A DNA stretch of 64,000 bases. It comes from a bacterium (GTDB taxonomy: Bacteria > Cyanobacteriota > Vampirovibrionia > Gastranaerophilales > Gastranaerophilaceae). The stretch covers positions 1 through 64,000 of the forward strand of contig JAGAVG010000057.1 of NCBI GenBank assembly GCA_017942035.1, given 5' to 3'. The stretch's first letter is position 1. Every line of letters starts with the position of its first letter. Shown here one piece after another: positions 16,234 to 24,161 of this stretch. The notes beneath the pieces are model-generated. The model searched no databases. It was not told the origin of the DNA and saw only the letters and a list, made by a program, of their open reading frames with translations. The position numbers and the translations under genes were made by a program.

Positions 16234-16509
16234 AGTAGTCCGATTGTAATACTTGACGAAGCAACTTCAGCGTTGGACAATGAATCAGAAGCCATTGTCC
16301 AAAAGGCAATGGATAATCTAATGAAAGATAGAACAGTATTTATTATTGCTCACAGACTTTCAACAATAAAAAATGCAAACAGAATTGCAGTCATCAATGA
16401 AGGTGAGCTAGTTGAACTCGGAACTCACGAAGATTTGATGAGCATTGAAAACGGGCAATATAAAGCACTATACGAAATGCAGTTTAAAAAACAGGAAGTA
16501 GTTGTATAA
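16234..16509 (+). pseudogene. 3' fragment of an ABC transporter ATPase (MsbA-like exporter)
   Basis: The frame encodes [14 protein letters not shown] (Walker B and D-loop), then [11 protein letters not shown] (H-loop) and a normal C-terminus ending KKQEVVV. The transmembrane domain, Walker A and signature motif are absent and an in-frame stop (16231-16233) lies directly upstream, so only the last ~90 residues of a ~580-aa half-transporter remain. The TTG at 16273 is only the codon for the leucine of ALD. It is the other side of the scar with the cytidylyltransferase remnant. The defence pair at 16511 follows directly. Confidence 0.85.
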
Positions 16510-16510
16510 T

Positions 16511-17329
16511 ATGACATTAATTGATGAATTCGTTAATTTATTAGATAGAAATGAAAACGAAGAAAGTTATCAACAGTTTTTAGAAAAACACACAGAATTA
16601 ATACCAACTGGAAGTTTTCTTCTCAACCATTTTACACATTTTTCACTTGCGTTTTCTCAAATGCACATTCATAGCACCTATATATCTGATTTCTTTATAA
16701 TTTCTAAAAGTTCCGCCAAATGGCATTTTATTTTTATAGAGTTAGAAAAACCAAATGCAAACCTTTTTAATAAAGATGGTAGTTATTCATCAAGTTTAAA
16801 TAAAGGGATTGCTCAAATTAATGACTGGCGACAATATTTTAGTGAAATTGTTAACCAAGAATCTTTTAAAAAGAATCCCGTAATTAATAAGATTGTCAAT
16901 TATAATAATTTGTATAGGAATCCTTTTTTATTCAAATACATACTTGTTATTGGAAGAAGAAAATTCTTAGAAAATAATGATCAACTTCAAAGATGGTCAT
17001 CATTAAATCAAGATCCGGATTTAAATGTAATGACATATGATTCATTATATGAATCATTAAATCAAAAATCCAAAAGATATTTGTGTCATGTAAAAAAAGA
17101 ATATTTGTATATTGACAATGAACATGTATTGGATTCTGATAAAAAACTTGGTATTCCTTTGTTTACCAATACTGATTGTAATAGAATAAGAATAAAACAA
17201 AGTTTTTATGATGAGGTATGTCAGTTAGAAAAACAACATAAAAGCTTAAAAGTGCTTTCAGAATATGGCTTCTTAGGGGAAAATACAGAAGCAAAATTAG
17301 AAAGATTAAAGAATAATATTTATACATAA
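16511..17329 (+). CDS. Shedu-like anti-phage nuclease (DUF4263 family)
   Basis: 272 aa from the ATG at 16511; a weak AGGAAG lies 11 bases upstream. The pattern D60-FFIIS, then FIELEKPN (E77, E79/K80), then LNKGIAQINDWRQYF is the PD-(D/E)xK core of the DUF4263 (SduA C-terminal) family, with the Q-helix typical of it. The lysine position reads ELEKP rather than EIKKP, a variant I believe also occurs in the family. Shedu proteins are single-gene anti-phage nucleases; here the gene is followed 9 bp later by an ApeA-like HEPN gene, so a two-gene defence unit is possible. Confidence 0.7.
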   Translation: MTLIDEFVNLLDRNENEESYQQFLEKHTELIPTGSFLLNHFTHFSLAFSQMHIHSTYISDFFIISKSSAKWHFIFIELEKPNANLFNKDGSYSSSLNKGIAQINDWRQYFSEIVNQESFKKNPVINKIVNYNNLYRNPFLFKYILVIGRRKFLENNDQLQRWSSLNQDPDLNVMTYDSLYESLNQKSKRYLCHVKKEYLYIDNEHVLDSDKKLGIPLFTNTDCNRIRIKQSFYDEVCQLEKQHKSLKVLSEYGFLGENTEAKLERLKNNIYT

Positions 17330-17338
17330 GGACAAACT

Positions 17339-18757
17339 TTGGAATTAGAAGGTATATGCTTTAATAAAAACAAAACATTTGCAGGAACTTTTCAGCTTTT
17401 GAATGGTGAAACTGTTTTCGGCAAATTGTTTTATAGAAAAAATGAACAATGCGAATTTCTCATATATAGGGATAATATTTCGGAAGAATTCTTAAACGTT
17501 GATGAAATTCTTGCAATACTATCTGATGAAGAAGAAAACGTATATTTTGTAAATCTATTCGGGTGTAGATTAGAACTATCATCTTTTTCTTTTTTGCCAA
17601 AGGGTAATGCTTTTTGCGGATACTTTGATTATGCATTATTTTCAAAAACAAGACACTTTGATTCATCAAAAGAAAATATAAATAGTAAAATTAATATATT
17701 TATTAATAATTGGGCGGAATTTTGTTTTCCTCAAGACCCAAAAAAACATGCGACATTTGAGCAAAGAATGAGCGAACATAAGCTCAAAAATAAAATGATG
17801 GTATCTTTTAATCAAGATATTATGGGACAGATGATGCCTAAAAATCATATCTTTAATAGCTTATTCATTAATAACAACTTAACTCAAGAAAATATTAATG
17901 AAATTGAAAAACAATTAAATACAATTTTATTACCACTTAGGAGTAGTATTTATATCAAAAATGTCGAAAAACATAATTGGTTTATTAGAGTTGAAAATAT
18001 ACCACCTATTCTAGATATTAATTTAATAAGTTATTACTTAAACTCTTTGTTGATGTGTTTAACGAATGATTTTGGGACAAAAGTAGATAAGATTGAAGTT
18101 GTATCTGAAGATATTATAGAAAAAACAAGTGTACCTGCAAGATTTGATTACTTATATTACAGAAATATAATTTCCAAAAATACGAATTATAAAAATAGAA
18201 ATAATATTTTTAATTATTACTCATTTACAGAAAAAGAGTGGACTGCAATATTAAATAATTTGTTTTCTAAAAATGGTATATTGGAACCTTTCTTTGATAT
18301 TATTTATCAAAATTATTATGAAGCAAAATTATCAGAGTATCATTTGGAAAGATACATAGATTGTGTTGCTGCAATTGGAAATAATAAAAAATATGGTAAC
18401 ACCAAGTATGAGGTTGTAATGAAAGATTTTGTCTCAAATCTTGACAAAGATATTCAAAAAAAATTATTAAGCATTTTTAGAGAAAGTTTAAAAAATATAA
18501 CTGTAAAAAATAGCAAGAAACCAATCAAAAAAGGATGGGGATTAATCGGCAAAAAATTATGTGAGTTAAGAGCAATGACCACACATTTCAATGAGGCAAG
18601 CAAAAGGGTTAATATGAGTAAATATTTAGCTTTGTATTTTGTATTAGAATTGGTTGTTATAGACTATATTTTTGAAATATTGGGTATTGATATTCAAAAA
18701 CGACTTGAATATAAAAACTTTTATTTAAAACGAGCTTTCAGTTTTGTTGTAGATTAA
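17339..18757 (+). CDS. ApeA-like HEPN anti-phage protein
   Basis: 472 aa from TTG 17339, with AAGGAC 5 bases upstream. The N-terminal half is beta-rich (FAGTFQLLNGETVFGKLFY and following), like the ApeA N-terminal domain. The C-terminal part is helical and holds ELRAMTTHFN with R411-x4-H416, the HEPN RX4-6H motif. ApeA is a known single-gene abortive-infection-type defence protein. It is paired with the Shedu-like gene upstream (9-bp gap) and converges with a small gene, overlapping it by 4 bp. Family assignment rests on layout and motif only. Confidence 0.65.
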   Translation: MELEGICFNKNKTFAGTFQLLNGETVFGKLFYRKNEQCEFLIYRDNISEEFLNVDEILAILSDEEENVYFVNLFGCRLELSSFSFLPKGNAFCGYFDYALFSKTRHFDSSKENINSKINIFINNWAEFCFPQDPKKHATFEQRMSEHKLKNKMMVSFNQDIMGQMMPKNHIFNSLFINNNLTQENINEIEKQLNTILLPLRSSIYIKNVEKHNWFIRVENIPPILDINLISYYLNSLLMCLTNDFGTKVDKIEVVSEDIIEKTSVPARFDYLYYRNIISKNTNYKNRNNIFNYYSFTEKEWTAILNNLFSKNGILEPFFDIIYQNYYEAKLSEYHLERYIDCVAAIGNNKKYGNTKYEVVMKDFVSNLDKDIQKKLLSIFRESLKNITVKNSKKPIKKGWGLIGKKLCELRAMTTHFNEASKRVNMSKYLALYFVLELVVIDYIFEILGIDIQKRLEYKNFYLKRAFSFVVD

Positions 18758-18954
18758 ATTATTTTTATAGTATAATCCTCTGTTTCAAAAAAACTTTTTG
18801 CCTCTTCAAATGTTGCAATAGTATAGTTTGTATCATAATCCTCATCAAACGTACAATGCTCATGGTAATATTCGTTAGCACATACAATAAAGTCAAATTC
18901 TGTTTTAAAAATCTCATCTTTACAACAACCTTTGTTGTCTATTTTTAGTATCAT
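18754..18954 (-). CDS. Hypothetical 66-aa acidic protein
   Basis: A strong AAAGGAGG precedes the ATG, so translation is likely. The protein is acidic (FDEDYDTNYTIATFEEAKSF) with two adjacent cysteines near residue 10. Not recognised. It converges with the ApeA-like gene with a 4-bp overlap; a small acidic partner of a toxin-like protein is conceivable but there is no direct support. Confidence 0.5.
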   Translation of the reverse strand: MILKIDNKGCCKDEIFKTEFDFIVCANEYYHEHCTFDEDYDTNYTIATFEEAKSFFETEDYTIKII

Positions 18955-19339
18955 TTTTCCTCCTTTTAAATTTATCTTAAGGACATACTAAAATGAAAGA
19001 TATACAATTAGAATTTTATGTGTACAAAACGTATCATTATTTTCAAAAATTAAAAAATAGAATGCGAACATTAAAGTTAAATTTTGTTATTAAAGTTGCC
19101 GAAATAATCAATCTTGCTGTCAAGAATAATCACACTAGGTGTCTTTTTACAATACTACTGCAAGATGCTGAAACGAGTTCAGCATGACAGCCCCCCGTCC
19201 GGCGAGGAACTCCATTGCGAGCGAAGCGAATCCATACATAATTTATAATATTGGGCAGGTATGCCCAACCGACAGAACCTACATACTGTTTGTTATATTT
19301 TATATTGGAGTAATTTGAAGAAAACAAAGCTTAAATCTT
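18955..19339. repeat. Intergenic block of dispersed palindromic repeats
   Basis: No convincing gene. It holds GTTGCCGAAATAATCAA (near 19097, shared with 13126), a GATGCTGAAACGAGTTCAGC palindrome (19164-19190, related copy at 43081-43107), the CATTGCGAGCGAAGCGAA repeat (19213-19231, related copy at 41682-41706) and TTGGGCA/TGCCCAA (19251-19282). Confidence 0.6.
19251..19282 (-). repeat. TTGGGCA palindrome, inverted copy A
   Basis: Contains TTGGGCAGGTATGCCCAA followed by ACCGACAGAACCTAC. Its reverse complement matches 19687-19717 over about 30 bases with few differences. The two copies flank the 82-aa gene in inverted orientation. Confidence 0.6.
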
Positions 19340-19588
19340 TTATAATTTTATAGTTTTCTCTGCAATTTTTTCTGCTACCTTTTTTAATGGGGCAAAAATA
19401 AAATCCCCTAATTTTTCAATCTTCTCAGCAATTGCCAAACAAGTTTTCATACCCTTATAAGGATCATAATTATACTGAGGTATATGAGATTTGCAAGGAA
19501 CATATTTTGCCTTTTTCATCATTTTATTCCCAACTTTAAAAGCATAGTCACTATATTTTTGATAAATTTTCTCAGGTATTTTAGACAT
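19340..19588 (-). CDS. Hypothetical 82-aa protein
   Basis: Start chosen at the second methionine (MSKIPEKIYQ) because AAAGGA lies just before it; an upstream TTG has no such site. The protein is basic and helical with LAIAEKIEKLGDFIFAPLKK near the C-terminus. No family recognised. It sits between two inverted copies of a palindromic repeat (19251-19282 and 19687-19717), so it might travel with them. Confidence 0.45.
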   Translation of the reverse strand: MSKIPEKIYQKYSDYAFKVGNKMMKKAKYVPCKSHIPQYNYDPYKGMKTCLAIAEKIEKLGDFIFAPLKKVAEKIAEKTIKL

Positions 19589-19686
19589 ATTTTTTCCTTT
19601 CAATTTTCGCTCTATGATATATAATATTACTGAAAAAAATATATTGCTAGAAAAAGAATTTTATGTAATAAAATTTTACATAGTTT

Positions 19687-19717
19687 GTAGGTTAGTCGGT
19701 TGGGCATACTTGCCCAA
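19687..19717 (+). repeat. TTGGGCA palindrome, inverted copy B
   Basis: GTAGGTTAGTCGGTTGGGCA then TACTTGCCCAA. Inverse of 19251-19282. The gap 19604-19940 has no other clear content; the ORF that runs through this repeat is not a gene. Confidence 0.6.
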
Positions 19718-19940
19718 CACCACTAAATTACAGGCGGTCGGAAGTAGATTGAGTATCACCATTTCAAATTACTCTTTTTACTCTTTTATTACTCACTCAA
19801 AATTTTTATTTCTCTTAAAAAGCACCTTATCCTTACACTACAAGCTGATTTTCCCCCTGAGTAATTTAAGGGTAGTTTGAGTATTTTGAATTTGGTGCAA
19901 AAATTTGCATTCTATAAGCTTTTGTGTTATACATGAATGC

Positions 19941-20621
19941 ATGTCAGAAGAGCTAAAGCCAACAAAGACAGAGAAAATAGAGAATTCCGATGGAACATAT
20001 ACTGTAAAATATGTTTTTGAAAATAATCAAGATTATTTATCACAAATAGAACTTTATACTGCTGATAATAAATTACTTGAGTCTGATTGGTATATAGATG
20101 ATTCTTTTAATAATATTTTAACAAAGGAAATTAATAATTCTGAAGAAAATACAACTATTATAATCAGATACTATGATGAAATAAATACTTATAAAACTGA
20201 GAAAATTTTTTATAACGAATACGATATTGTAACAAAAATAGAATATTATCACGATGAAAATTTAGAAAAATTATACGCAATTGAAGAATATGAATACTTA
20301 TTATTTGGCATAAAACAAAAAACTGTTTTTGAACAAGAACACAATGGCTATTTCTCTTGTATTGAGTTTTGCAACTTAAAGGGGCAAATATATAAAGGAA
20401 TATCTTTTTATGATAGAAATTATAGTAATATTTATAGAACTTCAAAAATTAAATATTTAAAGAATGATAATATAATAATATTACGCTTATATTTCAAGAA
20501 ACAAAATGCAAATTATTTTTCAGAAATAGAAAAATTTGACAAAAACAAAAATGTAGTCTATAAAAAACGATATAAATTTAAAGGGCTTCTGGCATATATC
20601 CTATTCTGGTTTGCAAAATAA
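19941..20621 (+). CDS. Hypothetical protein with repeated aromatic beta-strand pattern
   Basis: 226 aa from the ATG at 19941 (MSEELKPTKTEK); the upstream in-frame extension looks non-coding and no strong ribosome binding site is visible. The protein is rich in Y, N, K and E and has recurring strands such as KTEKIFYNEYDIVTKIEYYH and KIKYLKNDNIIILRLYF, suggesting a repetitive beta-sheet protein somewhat like YwqK/MORN-type repeats. The C-terminus is hydrophobic (LLAYILFWFAK). Function not recognised. AT-rich codon use resembles the other island genes. Confidence 0.5.
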   Translation: MSEELKPTKTEKIENSDGTYTVKYVFENNQDYLSQIELYTADNKLLESDWYIDDSFNNILTKEINNSEENTTIIIRYYDEINTYKTEKIFYNEYDIVTKIEYYHDENLEKLYAIEEYEYLLFGIKQKTVFEQEHNGYFSCIEFCNLKGQIYKGISFYDRNYSNIYRTSKIKYLKNDNIIILRLYFKKQNANYFSEIEKFDKNKNVVYKKRYKFKGLLAYILFWFAK

Positions 20622-20639
20622 AGCCTGTGGGATTTAATA

Positions 20640-20812
20640 GTTTGTAGGTCGGATTTAGCGGATTTCCGTACGGACGGAGTAAAACGAGTCCGGATAGCGA
20701 GCAGGTTGAGCGGAACGCACAAGTGTGCGAAAAGCGAAACTCTGTGAGCGTGAAGCAAATTCAAGACATTAATCCGACAAATTAAATTGTTGCATAGTAA
20801 TGCCAACCTACA
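20640..20812. repeat. MITE-like repeat with TGTAGGT/ACCTACA ends
   Basis: A 173-bp non-coding segment, richer in GC than its flanks. Ends TGTAGGT (20643-) and ACCTACA (-20812) are inverted; inside, GGATTTAGCGGATT pairs in part with AATCCGACAAATT and CCGTACGG is a palindrome. The left end shares GTAGGT and TCGG with the repeats at 19251 and 19687. Looks like a dispersed genomic repeat or a small non-autonomous element. Confidence 0.45.
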
Positions 20813-20885
20813 TTTTTAAATACTCACCCCCCCTTTTTCAAAATTATTTAATAATTTTGTGTTACAATATGATAAAGGAGGCTAT

Positions 20886-21491
20886 ATGGTTTTGGAAAAC
20901 AAACTTGGTATAACTGAATCTGCAGAACTTGCAAGGCAAGAAGAAAGAATTAGTAAGAAAAAAGCTTTAGAACTTTTTGAAAACAAAATATTGAATTCTT
21001 TAGATGCCGGAAAGTTTGATTCTTTAGCAAAAATCCACAAGTACCTCTTTGAAGATATTTATACTTTTGCGGGTGAAATTAGAAAGGTAAATATTGCAAA
21101 GGGTAACTTTCGGTTTGCTCCAGTGATGTATCTTGAACAAGCGCTAAAACATATTGATAATATGCCTCAAGCAACCTATGAAGAAATTATTGAAAAATAT
21201 GTAGAAATGAACGTAGCACATCCTTTTAGGGAAGGTAATGGTCGCAGTACACGTATTTGGCTTGATTTGATTCTAAAAAAAGAACTTGGTAAAGTCGTTG
21301 ATTGGTCTAAAGTTGATAAAGAAGATTATCTTTTAGCAATGGAACGCAGTCCTATTAAAAATGTTGAAATAAGTGTACTTTTAAAACAGGCATTGACCTG
21401 CGATGTAGATAACAGAGAGGTTTACATGAAAGGAATTGATGCAAGTTACACTTATGAAGGCTATTTTGTTTACAAAACAGCTGATTTGTAA
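20886..21491 (+). CDS. fic: Fic family protein (probable AMP transferase)
   Basis: 201 aa from the ATG at 20886, with AAAGGAGG 4-5 bases before it. The Fic motif HPFREGNGRSTR (H112 catalytic) matches HxFx(D/E)GNGRxxR exactly, so the enzyme should transfer AMP or a related group to a target hydroxyl. The substrate flap lies at NFRFAPVMYLEQAL. The N-terminus (LGITESAELARQEERIS) is typical of FicT/VbhT-like proteins. No small antitoxin gene (FicA/VbhA-like) is seen upstream, where only a repeat lies, and I cannot identify an internal inhibitory (S/T)xxxE(G/N) helix with certainty. Confidence 0.9.
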   Translation: MVLENKLGITESAELARQEERISKKKALELFENKILNSLDAGKFDSLAKIHKYLFEDIYTFAGEIRKVNIAKGNFRFAPVMYLEQALKHIDNMPQATYEEIIEKYVEMNVAHPFREGNGRSTRIWLDLILKKELGKVVDWSKVDKEDYLLAMERSPIKNVEISVLLKQALTCDVDNREVYMKGIDASYTYEGYFVYKTADL

Positions 21492-21605
21492 TACTCAAAC
21501 TCACTGCTTGAAATAATCGAACCGACTGTCTTGTTAAAAAGAAGTTTCTCAATGACTAGCAAATTTAATATTTATGGTATTTACTATATTCAGAAAGGTT
21601 AATTT

Positions 21606-21960
21606 ATGATTTCTTTTAAGAAGATAGCATTTATTATTCCTAAAAAAGCTGTTATTGAGAAGAAGAAAATTTAACTCCTTTTGAAAATTTTAAACGTACA
21701 GTTTCTTGGATAATTATTAAATTATTGCATTCAAAAGATTGGCGAAATGAACTTTTATCGGGTGGAATATTTGGGAAAAACACAGAAAATATGCTCTGGT
21801 AGATAGTGGAGAGTTAAAATCGGTTGCGGCGGAATGTGATACTGAAAAATTGAGTGAAAAATTTAAAAATACCCTTTGTGAAAAGTTTGAAATGCCTCGC
21901 TGGATATTTAATATACCTCAAAACAGTATAAGATTATCTGAACAAAGTTCTAGATTTTAA
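21606..21960 (+). pseudogene. Frameshifted remnant of an unrecognised gene
   Basis: Coding-like sequence continues through three frames: MISFKKIAFIIPKKAVIEKK then stop; EENLTPFENFKRTVSWIIIK continuing to WRNELLSG; and WNIWEKHRKYALVDSGELKS continuing to IRLSEQSSRF-stop. At least two frameshifts are needed to join them. The family is not recognised. The rest of the gap 21492-22193 holds no gene apart from a 26-nt repeat and a terminator. Confidence 0.5.
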
Positions 21961-22110
21961 TATTATTTTCATGCCTTCCTTAACGTCGAATTGACCTCCG
22001 TATGTCAGGTCATCCCACATTGACTGCAAAATTCATTGAGACAGAGGTCATACGTGATTTTATACCCTATATTGTGTTGCTGGATAACAAAAATTTGACA
22101 AAAATTGCAT

Positions 22111-22136
22111 CAAAATATAAAATTTGGTGTATTTTT
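22111..22136 (+). repeat. 26-nt repeat also present at 41563-41588
   Basis: Begins CAAAATATAAAATTTGG and ends GTATTTTT; identical over 26 bases at both places. It carries CAAA/TTTG arms followed by a T-run and resembles an intrinsic terminator or a dispersed element. Confidence 0.6.
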
Positions 22137-22153
22137 ATCATAATATTTATTAC

Positions 22154-22187
22154 AAAAAAACGGGCCCTTAGACCCGTTTTTTTATTT
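22154..22187. terminator. Bidirectional terminator
   Basis: AAAAAAACGGG-cccttaga-CCCGTTTTTTT; T-runs on both strands. It ends the leftward skp-like gene. Confidence 0.85.
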
Positions 22188-22193
22188 AGTATG

Positions 22194-22661
22194 TTATTTT
22201 ATCCCTCTGGAAACTTCTTCGGTTATATCGTCACCGCCAAACAATGTCATGTTTTTAGGCAGAACCATTTGATAATTCATTTCTCTGGCTTTCGCAACAA
22301 CAGCAGATTTTATTTCATTATCAATTTGGGTAAGTTTGCTATTGTATTCATAATCCATTGCAAGCTTTTGTGTGTTTAACTGCTCACGATATTTATCTTC
22401 AAGCTGAGCAATTTTTGCTTTATCCGTTTCTTTTGAAATTTCAAGCTGTGCCTTGTTTATTGTTGCTTGCATTTGTTTCATTTTTTGCTCCTGCTCTTTT
22501 TTCAAATTTTTAACCTGCTGAGAATTAGCAACAATTTTTTGAATATCAACGACCGCAACTTTGTAATTGCTATCTACTTCTGAAATAGCAATATTATTAA
22601 GTGAGTATCCTAAAATAAATGTAAAAATAATTGCCGCCGTGATTAAAATACCTTTTTTCAT
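22194..22661 (-). CDS. Skp/OmpH-family periplasmic chaperone-like protein
   Basis: 155 aa from the MKKGIL start; GGAGG lies 8 bases before that ATG, and an upstream in-frame ATG overlaps the binding site itself. An N-terminal signal/anchor (ILITAAIIFTFILGYSL) precedes VAVVDIQKIVANSQQVKNLK, the OmpH signature, and a long coiled coil with K, E and Q. Skp-like proteins form trimers that hold unfolded outer-membrane proteins, which supports a two-membrane cell. The C-terminus MTLFGGDDITEEV is also typical. Monocistronic, facing away from pgk. Confidence 0.85.
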   Translation of the reverse strand: MKKGILITAAIIFTFILGYSLNNIAISEVDSNYKVAVVDIQKIVANSQQVKNLKKEQEQKMKQMQATINKAQLEISKETDKAKIAQLEDKYREQLNTQKLAMDYEYNSKLTQIDNEIKSAVVAKAREMNYQMVLPKNMTLFGGDDITEEVSRGIK

Positions 22662-22763
22662 CTGAAAATCCTCCATTTCTATTTCAGAATATATTCTTTA
22701 GATAATTAAATAAATTACCTTACCGACTATGCCTGATAGATTGAATTATTTTTATTTTTCCCT

Positions 22764-22792
22764 TTGATAATTTTTCATGTTTTTTGTAGAAT
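22764..22792 (+). promoter_or_regulatory. Promoter of pgk
   Basis: TTGATA (22764-22769), 17-base spacer, TAGAAT (22787-22792), with the gene start 44 bases further on. Confidence 0.65.
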
Positions 22793-22836
22793 GAAACCAG
22801 CAAATCATGTTATTACTTGAAAGAAGGAGATGCAAT

Positions 22837-24039
22837 ATGAAAAAATCAATCAAAGATTTAGGCGACATTAAAGGAAAACGCGCTCTTATAAGAGTTGACA
22901 TTAACGTTCCTCTTGACGCTGACAAAAATGTTACTGACGACACAAGAATTCAGGCAATATTGCCGACTGTAAACTTTTTGAAAGAAAAAGGTGCAAAAAT
23001 TATTCTTATGGCACACCTTGGCAGACCGAAAGGTGAATGGAATCCGGAATTCAGCCTTGAACCGGTTGCAAAATATTTGTCAAAAGTTCTTGGCGAAGAT
23101 GTTCTTTTCGTTTCAAAACCTGTAGGTGAAGGTGCAAAAGAAGAATTAGAAGCTTTAAAAGATGGCCAGGTTGCACTTTTGGAAAACATTCGTTACTACA
23201 AGGCTGAAGAAGCAAAAGATGACGACATGACATTTGCTGAAGAACTTGCAAAACTCGGCGATTTCTACGTAAACGATGCATTTGGAGCCGCTCACAGAAA
23301 ACACACTTCAACTGCTAAAGTTGCTCACATTTTGAAACCGGCTGTTGCAGGTTTGTTGATGGAAAAAGAAATCAGATGTTTATCACAGGCTCTTGATAAC
23401 CCTGTAAGACCATTCACTGCTGTAGTTGGCGGTGCTAAAGTTTCTTCAAAAATCGGAGTTTTGGAAAACTTGCTTGACAAAGTTGATAACATGATTATCG
23501 GCGGCGGCATGGCTTATACATTTGTAAAAGCTAACGGCGGAAAAATCGGTAATTCAATTTGCGAAGATGACCAACTTGAAGTTGCAAAAGCTATCGAAAA
23601 GAAAGCTGCTGACAAGGGTGTAAAACTTGTAATGGCAACAGATGTTCTTGTAACTGATGATTTTTCAGGCAACGGAACAAACAAATTTGTTAAAATTAAC
23701 GAAATTCCTGACGGATTTGAAGGTGTAGATGCAGGCCCAGACTCAAGAAAAGCATTTGCAGAAGTTTTGAAAAATTCAAAAACAATCTTGATGAACGGCC
23801 CTGTAGGAGCATTCGAAAACCCTAAATTTGCAGAAGGAACAAAAGCTGTATTAGAAGCTATCGTTGAAGCTACAAAAAATGGTGCTGTTTCAGTTATTGG
23901 CGGCGGCGATTCAGTTTCTGCGGCTAAGAAATTCTGTAAAGCTGAAGATTTCACCCACGTTTCAACTGGCGGCGGTGCTTCTTTAGAATTTATTGAAGGA
24001 AAAGTTTTGCCGGGCGTTGCAGCTCTTGACGAAGCTTAA
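22837..24039 (+). CDS. pgk: Phosphoglycerate kinase
   Basis: 400 aa from the ATG at 22837, chosen because GAAGGAGA precedes it. Catalyses phosphate transfer between 1,3-bisphosphoglycerate and ADP in glycolysis. Recognised by RVDINVPLD near the N-terminus, HLGRPKG, the GGAKVSSKIGVLENLLDKVD block, NGPVGAFE, and the C-terminal GGGDSVSAAKKF and STGGGASLEF motifs. Full length. It has its own promoter and terminator, so it is monocistronic. Codon use (strong preference for A/T-ending codons but well-conserved sites) is that of a highly expressed gene. Confidence 0.97.
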   Translation: MKKSIKDLGDIKGKRALIRVDINVPLDADKNVTDDTRIQAILPTVNFLKEKGAKIILMAHLGRPKGEWNPEFSLEPVAKYLSKVLGEDVLFVSKPVGEGAKEELEALKDGQVALLENIRYYKAEEAKDDDMTFAEELAKLGDFYVNDAFGAAHRKHTSTAKVAHILKPAVAGLLMEKEIRCLSQALDNPVRPFTAVVGGAKVSSKIGVLENLLDKVDNMIIGGGMAYTFVKANGGKIGNSICEDDQLEVAKAIEKKAADKGVKLVMATDVLVTDDFSGNGTNKFVKINEIPDGFEGVDAGPDSRKAFAEVLKNSKTILMNGPVGAFENPKFAEGTKAVLEAIVEATKNGAVSVIGGGDSVSAAKKFCKAEDFTHVSTGGGASLEFIEGKVLPGVAALDEA

Positions 24040-24060
24040 GTTCAGTAAAAAATAATTTTA

Positions 24061-24096
24061 AATAGCAGAGAAATTCGTTTTCTCTGCTATTTTTTA
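24061..24096 (+). terminator. Intrinsic terminator of pgk
   Basis: AATAGCAGAGAA-attcg-TTTTCTCTGCTATT followed by a T-run. Confidence 0.85.
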
Positions 24097-24097
24097 T

Positions 24098-24126
24098 TTG
24101 CCTCAAAAGTTTCTTTGTGGTATTTT
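24098..24126 (+). promoter_or_regulatory. Probable promoter of leuS
   Basis: TTGCCT (24098-24103), 17-base spacer, TATTTT (24121-24126). Confidence 0.5.
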
Positions 24127-24161
24127 AATTTTAAAATAAGTAGTTAGGGAGATTGAAAACT

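Noticed and set aside
18993-19187. 64-aa ORF after the acidic 66-aa gene
   Set aside because: AAGGAC is 11 bases from the ATG, but more than half the ORF is made of dispersed repeats (GTTGCCGAAATAATCAA and the GCTGAAAC palindrome), so it is probably not a gene.
19614-19880. 88-aa ORF through the TTGGGCA repeat
   Set aside because: It crosses a palindromic repeat, has no ribosome binding site and no coding-like composition.
22002-22379. 125-aa ORF overlapping the terminator and the skp-like gene
   Set aside because: It runs through an intrinsic terminator and antisense to a clear gene.
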